NCBI GenBank assembly: GCA_029570205.1
Contig: JAKQSI010000036.1
Coordinates: forward strand, 1 to 28,890
Length of the DNA: 28,890 bases
Source of the DNA: Candidatus Omnitrophota bacterium
GTDB taxonomy: Bacteria > Hinthialibacterota > Hinthialibacteria > Hinthialibacterales > JAKPRU01
Direction of reading: 5' to 3'
Shown: positions 22,378 through 28,890 of the stretch, in pieces
How positions within the stretch are numbered: position 1 is the first letter of the stretch
Layout of the letters: each line of letters begins with the position of its first letter
Position numbers and translations under genes: made by a program
Notes under the pieces: generated by a model
The model's database searches: none
Told to the model about the DNA's origin: nothing
What the model saw: the letters and a program-made list of their open reading frames with translations, nothing else

Positions 22378-25300
22378 ATGATGCGATTCTTTTTCCCTGT
22401 ATGCCTGTTGTTGGTGACGATGCCGGTCATTGCCGGTGATCCCATAACCCTTGCGGAGGGAGGATTCATCGCGGCCTGGACGGTGGCGGGACCGTTGCCG
22501 GCTGAGGTGAAGGATTCTGCGGGTGTATCGCATGGAGGCTACTACCACGATTTTCTCTCAGCGGCGGGCGGCGAGAGACACGCGGTCCCGGCGGAGGGAG
22601 ATCGGATTGACTTTGGTTCGGGCAAATCGGTTTTCTGGAAGACCGCTTTGATCAACCCCACTGGGGCTTTGGATTTCATCAGCATTTTCGAAGCGAGCAC
22701 GGACAGCAGCGGAATCGCGTATGCGTTTTCGCCGCTGCATTCCGAAACCGATCAGGATGTTTTGCTGAAAGTCGGCAGCAACGATGGCGTTCAGATTTGG
22801 CTGAACGAAAACCTGGTGCATGACAACCATGTGTCGCGAGGTCTGACTATCGGTGAGGACACGGTTCCCATGTCGTTGAAAAAAGGGACCAACCGGCTGT
22901 TAGCGAAAGTGGAAAATCTGGGCGGTTCCTGGGGGCTGTCCGTGATTGTGGCGGGCAAGGACGATAAGCCGGTGGAAGGAGTCACCACGTTGCTCGCCTC
23001 CGAAAGCGGCTCCATTCAGAACATTTTCTCGATTCAGTGGGTTCCATCTCCCATTGTGATTCGCACACCCGAAGGAGAGCGCCAAGCGCTGACCGCTGAG
23101 ATCACTTCGGGAGGATTGGAGGACGCAACCTGTCGTATTTCCTCCGATGGCTGGCCGAAGGAGAAGGCATTCCATCTGGGCGACATTCCCGTCGGAACCC
23201 ATCCGTTCGAGTTTCATCTTCCCGTAGCGGACAAAGAGATCAAAATTAACGTGAAGTTCCAGTCCAAGACGCACAACAAAGAATGGAAAGACATCGTACT
23301 GGAGCAACCGAAGCATTGGACAGTTTACCTGGTGCAGCATGTCCATACCGATATCGGGTACACGCGCCCACAGACGGAGATTCTTGCGGAACATCTTCGA
23401 TACATTGATTACGCCCTGGATTACTGCGATTTGACAGATGATTACCCCGACGATGCGAAGTTCCGGTGGACCTGTGAGGTTTCCTGGGCGGTTCGGGAAT
23501 ATCTGAAGCGGCGACCGATCGAGCAAGTGGAGCGATTCAAGAAGCGTGTACAGGAAGGCCGGATCGAGATCACCGGCATGTTTCTGAACATGGCCGAGAC
23601 CGCGACGGAGAGTTCGATGGCGGCCTCTTTGCAGCCGTTGCGGGAATTCAAAGATGAATTTGGGATCGAGGTGCGCACCGCGATGCAGAACGATGTGAAC
23701 GGGGCGGCGTGGTGCCTGGTGGATTACTTCAGCGGGATCGGATTGAAATACCTCACCATGGGGATCAATAAGACCCGCTCGCTGCTTCCGTTCGACCTGC
23801 CGACTGCGTTCTGGTGGGAGTCGCCTTCCGGGAAACGGATCATGGCGTTTCGAGCGGAACATTATCACTTGGGGAATGTCTGGAAAATTCACGAAGCGCA
23901 AATCGGCCCGTTCCGAGACGGCCTGATGAGGTACTTGGAGCAGCTGGAGAACAAGGGGTATCCGTTCGACCGCGTGTATGCGCAGTATTCGGGCTACCAA
24001 ACCGATAACTCGCCACCGGCGATGAAAGAGTGCGACCTGATCCGCGAGTGGAACGAGAACTATGTCTGGCCGAGGCTGCGTTCGGCGACAGCGCACGAGT
24101 TTTTCGAATGGATTGAGAGAGAAAAGGGCGAGGAATTGCCGGTGTATCGGGTTGCCTGGCCGGACTGGTGGACGGACGGATTCGGGTCCGCTGTGCGGGA
24201 AACCGCCGAGGCACGTCGCATCCATGTTGCTATGCAGGTCAGCGAGACGGCGATGGCGTTGGCGGCTTTGTTGGGGACGCCGATTTCCCTGGGGACGACC
24301 GAGCGCATTCAGGAGGTCCAGGAGCAACTCCTGTTCTACGATGAGCATACATTCGGAGCCGCCGAGAGTATCGGCGATCCCATGGCGGAAAACAGCATGG
24401 TGCAGTGGGGTGAAAAGTCCTCGTACTGCTGGCAGGCGGTCAAAACGGGCGGACTGTTTCGTGAAGAGGCTTTCGGGGTAATTCAGGAGTATCTTCCCCG
24501 CGCCGATGTCCCCACTGTTGTGGTCTGCAATACGTTGAATTGGAACCGGTCAGGATTGGTGGAGGTTTTCATCGACCACGAGATCGTTCCTCTTCACGAA
24601 CCATGCGGCATCCTTGATGCCGAAACGGGTCGTGAGGTCCCCGCGCAGCAGCTTCGGAATCGCACGGAGGGAAGCTATTGGGCGCTCTGGGTGGAGGATG
24701 TCCCGGCCCTGGGATATAAAGTGTTTCGAATCGAGAAGGGCGGGCAAAAACCCAAACCCGAGCCGCCGACGACCTCTCGCGAAATGGAGAATCAGTTCTA
24801 TCTCGTCGAAGTGGACCCTGATACCGGGAATATCATCCGGCTGTTCGACAAGGAGTTGGGACAGGAATTGGTGGATTCGAATTCACAGTGGAGAATCGGG
24901 CAGATTTTGCATGAGAGCCTTCAAAACCCGGAGCGGCAACTGAAAACCGACAGGTTTACGCGCACTCCCTTGAAAAACGTGAACGTTCAAGAAGGCATAA
25001 ACGAAGAGATCTGGCAGAGCATCCGATTCTCCGGAGATCTGGAAGGTTGCGCCGGGGTGAAAGGGGAATACCGACTTTTCGATACGGCAAAGCGGATCGA
25101 CTTCCATTACAGTATACGGAAAAACCCGATCACAGACCCGGAAGCGGTCTATGTGGCATTTCCATTCCAATTTCCTGACGGGAAATTCATTTACGAGGCG
25201 CAGGGGGGAATAGTGACTCCAGGCGAGAATCAGCTGCCCCGGTCTTCCTCCGATTGGCAAACCGTGCAGAGTTTCATTGTTTTGCGTAACAAAACGGGGC

Positions 25301-25860
25301 AGGTGGTATTCGGCAGCGATGAGATTCCGCTGGTGCAGTTCGGCGATCTCAACCTGGGCAAGTGGCAGGAGATGGTGCAGATCGAGAGACCGCACGTATT
25401 TTCCTGGATTTTGAACAACTATTGGTTCACGAATTTCCGGGCCACCCAGGAGGGCGAGCTGAACTGGTCTTACTATCTGACCTCCACAAAAGAGACGGAT
25501 AACCGATCCGCCGTCCGGTTCGCATGGGGATCGCGGATTCCGTTCCTGGCGCGGGTTTTTCCTGCAAGTAAGGACATCAAGAAGACCCCGGCACCGAGCC
25601 TTTCATGGATTCCCTGGAATGCGCCGAATGTGATCCTGGTGGATGCGCAACCGGCGCGGCACGGGGATGGTGTGATTCTCCATCTGCGTGAAATTGAGGG
25701 CGTGCCATCGACAGTTGATCTGGAGGGGCAAAAAACGGCGATGAAGATCAAGCGGGCCGATGAGGTGAATGTTCTGGAAGAGGTAGTGCGGAAGAAAGTT
25801 CGTTCGGTGTCGTTTGAGCCGTTTGAGGTAAAGTTTGTCCGGTTGTTGGCGCGGGGGTGA
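22378..25860 (+). CDS. Secreted GH38-family alpha-mannosidase-like enzyme
   Basis: This 1160-aa protein has a signal peptide (1-19, ending VIAG). An N-terminal region (about 20-200) resembles the sugar-binding sandwich of PA14-like domains (LLKVGSNDGVQIWLNENLV). A linker domain follows, then the GH38 catalytic domain from about 312. Zinc ligands are in QHVHTDIGY (His321/His323 region, Asp325), and the nucleophile is Asp439 in MQNDVNGAAW. The later beta-sandwich domains (about 680-1155) are the usual C-terminal half. GH38 enzymes are retaining alpha-mannosidases. The QNDVNG form around the nucleophile differs from the QIDPFGHS of well-studied Golgi/lysosomal enzymes, so the exact linkage or sugar is uncertain. 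It is preceded by its own promoter and ribosome site. Likely role is extracellular or periplasmic degradation of mannose-containing glycans. Confidence 0.88.
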   Translation: MMRFFFPVCLLLVTMPVIAGDPITLAEGGFIAAWTVAGPLPAEVKDSAGVSHGGYYHDFLSAAGGERHAVPAEGDRIDFGSGKSVFWKTALINPTGALDFISIFEASTDSSGIAYAFSPLHSETDQDVLLKVGSNDGVQIWLNENLVHDNHVSRGLTIGEDTVPMSLKKGTNRLLAKVENLGGSWGLSVIVAGKDDKPVEGVTTLLASESGSIQNIFSIQWVPSPIVIRTPEGERQALTAEITSGGLEDATCRISSDGWPKEKAFHLGDIPVGTHPFEFHLPVADKEIKINVKFQSKTHNKEWKDIVLEQPKHWTVYLVQHVHTDIGYTRPQTEILAEHLRYIDYALDYCDLTDDYPDDAKFRWTCEVSWAVREYLKRRPIEQVERFKKRVQEGRIEITGMFLNMAETATESSMAASLQPLREFKDEFGIEVRTAMQNDVNGAAWCLVDYFSGIGLKYLTMGINKTRSLLPFDLPTAFWWESPSGKRIMAFRAEHYHLGNVWKIHEAQIGPFRDGLMRYLEQLENKGYPFDRVYAQYSGYQTDNSPPAMKECDLIREWNENYVWPRLRSATAHEFFEWIEREKGEELPVYRVAWPDWWTDGFGSAVRETAEARRIHVAMQVSETAMALAALLGTPISLGTTERIQEVQEQLLFYDEHTFGAAESIGDPMAENSMVQWGEKSSYCWQAVKTGGLFREEAFGVIQEYLPRADVPTVVVCNTLNWNRSGLVEVFIDHEIVPLHEPCGILDAETGREVPAQQLRNRTEGSYWALWVEDVPALGYKVFRIEKGGQKPKPEPPTTSREMENQFYLVEVDPDTGNIIRLFDKELGQELVDSNSQWRIGQILHESLQNPERQLKTDRFTRTPLKNVNVQEGINEEIWQSIRFSGDLEGCAGVKGEYRLFDTAKRIDFHYSIRKNPITDPEAVYVAFPFQFPDGKFIYEAQGGIVTPGENQLPRSSSDWQTVQSFIVLRNKTGQVVFGSDEIPLVQFGDLNLGKWQEMVQIERPHVFSWILNNYWFTNFRATQEGELNWSYYLTSTKETDNRSAVRFAWGSRIPFLARVFPASKDIKKTPAPSLSWIPWNAPNVILVDAQPARHGDGVILHLREIEGVPSTVDLEGQKTAMKIKRADEVNVLEEVVRKKVRSVSFEPFEVKFVRLLARG

Positions 25861-25876
25861 CAGGAAAGCCCAGTAG

Positions 25877-25896
25877 GCCGGGCGTCTCTGCCCGAC
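25877..25896. repeat. Dispersed hairpin repeat, covarying copy
   Basis: GCCGGGC and GCCCGAC pair over 7 bp (one G-T) around GTCTCT, with the same CAGTAG flank as the copy at 11201. The inner pairs differ from the array unit on both arms, preserving the stem. It sits 17 nt after the GH38 stop and before the pseudopilin gene. Confidence 0.75.
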
Positions 25897-25948
25897 AACA
25901 GACTATGGTGTATTATATCCGGGAATCATGTATGGAGGTTAACAACAA

Positions 25949-26527
25949 ATGTTCCGTCGGCACGGTTTTACATTGATTGAGCTCCTGATTGTGGTCGCGA
26001 TCATCGGCGTTCTCGCGGCGATTGCCGTCCCGAACTTTCTAAACGCGCAGTTGCGGGCGAAGGTGACGCGGGCTTATAGCGACATGGGGGCCATCGGGAA
26101 AGCTCTGGATATGTATCTTCTCGACCAGAACTCATTCCCGACAAGTAACTATGTCGAGAGCTATCCGAAACGGGCGTTACGACGACTGACAACCCCCATC
26201 GCGTATATGACCGCGCTTCCTGTAGATGCCTTTCGCGATTCGGTTGTGGGACAGAGCAGCTCCTTTGTGTCTGTCTCCGGGCCGGATTATACGTACTACA
26301 TGTGCGACGACACGGATGCCTACGATGGCCCGAATTCGAAAGGCAAACCGACCCGCCCTGCCGACGAACTGAAGACATTCGATTGGTTTATGATTAGTCC
26401 AGGACCCTCTCCGGGAAAGGTCTGGACTTTTTACAACCTCAGCAACGGGCTGAAATCCGAAGGGTATATTTACTGCTCGAACAGCAAAGAAGAGTTGAAC
26501 AGCGGCGGCAGCTACAGCAGCCGGTAG
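25949..26527 (+). CDS. Type II secretion / type IV pilus-like pseudopilin
   Basis: This 192-aa protein has a textbook prepilin leader. Five charged/polar residues precede Gly6, cleavage falls before Phe7, Glu11 takes the +5 position, and a hydrophobic helix follows (LLIVVAIIGVLAAIAVPNFL). The segment RAKVTRAYSDMGAIGKALDMYLLDQNSFP matches the GspG-like family common in Planctomycetes-like genomes. The rest is a Ser/Gly/Tyr-rich domain without a recognised fold. Such proteins assemble into short filaments for secretion or are orphan pseudopilins. GGAGGTT (25934-25940) precedes the ATG. No other secretion genes are near, so it is an orphan copy. It converges on the Gfo/Idh gene with 6 nt between them. 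Confidence 0.9.
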   Translation: MFRRHGFTLIELLIVVAIIGVLAAIAVPNFLNAQLRAKVTRAYSDMGAIGKALDMYLLDQNSFPTSNYVESYPKRALRRLTTPIAYMTALPVDAFRDSVVGQSSSFVSVSGPDYTYYMCDDTDAYDGPNSKGKPTRPADELKTFDWFMISPGPSPGKVWTFYNLSNGLKSEGYIYCSNSKEELNSGGSYSSR

Positions 26528-26533
26528 AGTTTT

Positions 26534-27571
26534 CTATGCTCCCATCGGCGGAGGGGAGATGCGGACGGTTTCTCCGGACTGTGCCGAGCGATGCGCCGCA
26601 TCCAAAACGGCGGTCGAACGCCAGCCTTCGTAAGCAGTAACGTACGGTTCGCGATCCTCTACCAGCGCGTCTATAAAACTATTGATGCAGGATGGAAACG
26701 CGCCCAGCCATCGGTCGTACACCTGATAATTCAGTAATGAACGCGGCCAGGCTATCCCTTGGGGGGTAGACATTTCAATGGCTTCCATTTTCCGGTCCAG
26801 GTGAAAATGCCCATGCTCGCCGACTACCTCCATGAATGAGTCCGGCATGGCCGGGTGGGATTCCGGGTAAATCCAGGTGGACTCGAAGGTCGCAAAGGCC
26901 CCGCCCGCATAGCGCACCATCGCCTGCATGGCATCGTACGTATCCCACCCCATTTTTTCTTTCAGTACACGTTTGACACCGAACGCCTTGACCTCAACCG
27001 GGTCCCGGTCGAACCACCAGGTCATCAAATCGATATCATGACAGGAGAGGAACCACATCGGGGAGCTGTCTTTCGCCCAGGGGATCATCTTGGTGGGAAC
27101 GGTGATCGGGTTGTTTTTGCGGGCATAGCCCATCAGACATTCGCCGATTTTCCCGTCACGGATCATGCGGAATGTGGCATGGTATGGCGCAAGCCAGCGA
27201 TGGTTGAACGAAACCTGGAGTTTGAGTCCGGTTGCGCGGACTTTTCGGACCATCGCGGCAGCCTCGGATTCGCTGGTCGCCAGCGGTTTTTCCACATGGA
27301 CATGGACTCCGGCATCCAGGCAGGTCATCACCGGCTCAAAGTGCGCCCAGTCCGGTGTAGCGACATACACGGCATCGGGTTTTTGCTCCGCGAGCATTTT
27401 ATGGTAGTCGGAATAGGTGTCTTTGATTCCGTATTCCTGTTTTGCGTAGTTGCGGTTGTTTTCATCCAGGCAGGCGATAGCCGTAAGCGTGACCTGTGGA
27501 TTGCGCAGCAGAACTTGGGCCACGGATTTCCCCATGATCCCCAAGCCGATGATGTTTACTTTAAGCGACAT
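26534..27571 (-). CDS. Gfo/Idh/MocA-family oxidoreductase (second copy)
   Basis: This 345-aa NAD(P)-dependent enzyme has the dinucleotide motif GLGIMG (9-14), HVEKPL (92-97) and a downstream FLSCHDIDLMTWW segment in the position of the catalytic His-containing motif. The ribosome site GGGAGGT precedes the ATG. It differs clearly in sequence from the copy at 11361 (for example SCHDIDL instead of LDMGIHAIDL), so it is a separate subfamily rather than a recent duplicate. It lies 41 nt downstream of yggS on the same strand and could be cotranscribed with it. Substrate is probably a sugar or polyol derivative; it cannot be named from the sequence. Confidence 0.92.
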   Translation of the reverse strand: MSLKVNIIGLGIMGKSVAQVLLRNPQVTLTAIACLDENNRNYAKQEYGIKDTYSDYHKMLAEQKPDAVYVATPDWAHFEPVMTCLDAGVHVHVEKPLATSESEAAAMVRKVRATGLKLQVSFNHRWLAPYHATFRMIRDGKIGECLMGYARKNNPITVPTKMIPWAKDSSPMWFLSCHDIDLMTWWFDRDPVEVKAFGVKRVLKEKMGWDTYDAMQAMVRYAGGAFATFESTWIYPESHPAMPDSFMEVVGEHGHFHLDRKMEAIEMSTPQGIAWPRSLLNYQVYDRWLGAFPSCINSFIDALVEDREPYVTAYEGWRSTAVLDAAHRSAQSGETVRISPPPMGA

Positions 27572-27612
27572 GAAAGAACCTCCCGGAATTTTTGTGGTGT
27601 TGTTGGCTGTAT

Positions 27613-28290
27613 CTACCTTGCCCCGAAAATCGCGGTTCCGATTCGGACCATGGTGGAGCCTTCCTCGATGGCGACCTCGAAATCGCCGGTCATACCCATG
27701 GAGAGTTCCGGGCGGTTACCGAGTTCATTTGTGTACCTTGCGGCGAGATCTCGAAGTGCGCGGAAATACGGGCGGGCCTCTTCGGGGTTCTCACTGAACG
27801 GCGGCATGACCATGAGGCCTTTCACCTCGACAGCGGGCACGGCCAGAGCATAATCCAGAAGATGTTCAAACTCACCGGGAGGGATTCCGAATTTCTGTTC
27901 CTCCCCGGCGATATTGACCTGCAACAGGATGGCCTGGCGTTTTCCGATCGATTGCGCGGCACGGTTGATTGCCTCAACAAGGCGCGGGCTGTCCACGGAA
28001 TGAATGAGATCGAACAAAAGAACCGCCTTGTTTGCTTTGTTGGTTTGCAGGTGGCCGATCAGATGCCAGACTGCCGGGAGATCGCGCAGTTCGGCGATTT
28101 TGCTTTCTGCCTCCTGTACACGATTCTCACCCAGGATGGTTGCCCCGGCGGCGACTGCCTCTCGGACCATTTCGGGCGGCTTTGTTTTGGAGACCGCAAC
28201 CAGGGTAATTTCAGACGGAGCTCTCCCGGCACGCGCCGCCGCCAGCGCGATACGTTCTCGGACTTGTTCCAGGTTGGTTTTGATCGACAT
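27613..28290 (-). CDS. yggS: PLP homeostasis protein, YggS/PROSC family
   Basis: This 225-aa alanine-racemase-like barrel protein binds pyridoxal phosphate without known catalysis. Lys35 in AVSKTKP is the expected Schiff-base lysine. HLIGHLQTNK and SMGMTGDFEVAI with GSTMVRIGTAIFG are the family signatures for phosphate and cofactor binding. Length is normal. It helps keep free PLP and amino-acid pools balanced. The ribosome site CCGGAGAT lies just upstream of the ATG. Immediately beyond is the 13-unit hairpin array, so the mRNA leader would include the array if transcription starts at the candidate promoter 28741-28769. Followed by the Gfo/Idh gene. Confidence 0.96.
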   Translation of the reverse strand: MSIKTNLEQVRERIALAAARAGRAPSEITLVAVSKTKPPEMVREAVAAGATILGENRVQEAESKIAELRDLPAVWHLIGHLQTNKANKAVLLFDLIHSVDSPRLVEAINRAAQSIGKRQAILLQVNIAGEEQKFGIPPGEFEHLLDYALAVPAVEVKGLMVMPPFSENPEEARPYFRALRDLAARYTNELGNRPELSMGMTGDFEVAIEEGSTMVRIGTAIFGAR

Positions 28291-28305
28291 GTGATCTCCG
28301 GAGAA

Positions 28306-28713
28306 TGGGTAACTGCCAGGCAGAGACGCCTGGCCTACGTAGCTGCCAGGCAGAGACGCCTGGCCTACTGGGTAACTGCCAGGCAGGGACGCCTGGCCTA
28401 CTTAGCTGCCAGGCAGAGACGCCTGGCCTACGTAGATGCCAGGCAGGGACGCCTGGCCTACTTAGCTGCCAGGCAGAGACGCCTGGCCTACTGGGTAACT
28501 GCCAGGCAGGGACGCCTGGCCTACGTAGCTGCCAGGCAGAGACGCCTGGCCTACCGGGTAGCTGCCAGGCAGAGACGCCTGGCCTACTGGGTAACTGCCA
28601 GGCAGGGACGCCTGGCCTACTGGGTAACTGCCAGGCAGAGACGCCTGGCCTACGTAGCTGCCAGGCAGAGACGCCTGGCCTACGTAGATGCCAGGCAGGG
28701 ACGCCTGGCCTAC
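28306..28713. repeat. Tandem array of 13 hairpin units
   Basis: Thirteen 25-nt units each contain GCCAGGC, a loop AGAGAC (8 copies) or AGGGAC (5 copies), and GCCTGGC, followed by CTAC. First unit 28314-28338, last 28689-28713. Units are joined by 5-nt linkers (GTAGC, TTAGC, GTAGA) or 8-nt linkers (TGGGTAAC, CGGGTAGC), giving periods of 30 or 33. The linker types are interspersed, which points to duplication of multi-unit blocks. Every unit can form a 7-bp stem with a 6-nt loop. The array lies in front of yggS. Confidence 0.93.
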
Positions 28714-28740
28714 TCGATGGGCAATCTTGCCTTTTCAAAA

Positions 28741-28769
28741 ACAGTAATGCTCTTGTCTTTTCCGGTCAA
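28741..28769 (-). promoter_or_regulatory. Candidate yggS promoter beyond the array
   Basis: On the minus strand TTGACC (28764-28769), 17 nt and TACTGT (28741-28746) form a modest sigma70-like promoter. There is no room for a promoter between the array and the yggS ribosome site, so yggS must be transcribed from inside or beyond the array. Confidence 0.3.
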
Positions 28770-28806
28770 CTCCTCTTGCATCCGTTCACGGGATCGATGG
28801 GAGTGT

Positions 28807-28834
28807 TTGGAAGATTGGTTGAACAGGCTATGAT
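28807..28834 (+). promoter_or_regulatory. Candidate promoter at right edge
   Basis: TTGGAA (28807-28812), 16 nt and TATGAT (28829-28834). The predicted start would fall within a base or two of the ATG at 28843. Confidence 0.35.
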
Positions 28835-28842
28835 TTTTGATT

Positions 28843-28890
28843 ATGACAAAACAGGTTGCAACGCCGTTGCATGTTCTCCGCACACACAAT
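28843..28890 (+). CDS. Start of an unidentified gene, 3' partial
   Basis: ATG at 28843 opens a frame (MTKQVATPLHVLRTHN) that runs off the window. A decent promoter ends 8 nt before it, leaving no space for a ribosome site, so translation would be leaderless if this start is right. Only 16 codons are visible and no family can be named. Confidence 0.3.
   Translation, partial: MTKQVATPLHVLRTHN

Noticed and set aside
28306-28713. CRISPR array
   Set aside because: Linkers are only 5 or 8 nt and recur among themselves, so they are not spacers; no cas gene is nearby.
28211-28738. A minus-strand open frame of 10/11-residue repeats (RPGVSAWQL-like), and a long plus-strand frame across the same array
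   Set aside because: The frames stay open only because the DNA periods are 30 and 33 bp. They overlap yggS in the wrong frame, lack a ribosome site, and the sequence variation preserves hairpins rather than codons.

Overview
The window looks like bacterial chromosome, probably from an uncultivated lineage. The clues are bacterial sigma70-like promoters and Shine-Dalgarno sites, a type II-style pseudopilin, two Gfo/Idh/MocA oxidoreductases, a sulfatase-fold hydrolase, secreted FG-GAP and GH38 proteins, and many short dispersed hairpin repeats. This mix is familiar from PVC/Planctomycetes-like and candidate phyla such as Hydrogenedentota or Sumerlaeota. That placement is an impression, not a result. 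Intrinsic terminators with a U-tract are not evident anywhere.

Layout. 1-1042 holds the 3' part of a phage-type P27 small terminase gene and about 500 bp of GC-rich non-coding DNA, ending at a tRNA-Glu (CTC) on the minus strand. 1238-2593 is a GlmM-like phosphohexomutase (minus). Divergent to it is a tight plus-strand operon: a GH57 4-alpha-glucanotransferase, a small Zn-ribbon protein and an exported sulfatase-fold hydrolase without a formylglycine cysteine. 6396-6801 carries a repeat hairpin and a gene fragment. An apparently exported histone-deacetylase-like hydrolase (minus) and an MFS transporter (plus) diverge from a region with a 15-bp palindrome. Next come cysS, a repeat-packed spacer and a Gfo/Idh oxidoreductase (minus), then an M20 dipeptidase, a COG1579-like Zn-ribbon protein with a histone H1-like tail, and a secreted FG-GAP repeat protein (plus).

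The most striking locus is 16296-22103 (minus). It is a three-gene operon with gaps of 3 and 6 nt: a STAS-domain protein with a large C-terminal domain of unknown function, a 1255-aa protein fusing an ABC permease to three consecutive TrpX-type substrate-binding domains, and the matching ABC ATPase. It reads as a self-contained, STAS-regulated importer in which the binding proteins cannot diffuse away from the channel.

The right end holds a secreted GH38 alpha-mannosidase-like enzyme and a pseudopilin (plus), then a second Gfo/Idh enzyme and the PLP protein YggS (minus). Upstream of yggS is a tandem array of 13 near-identical 25-nt hairpin units. Single covarying copies of similar hairpins are scattered through the window's spacers. 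A probable new plus-strand gene begins at the right edge.
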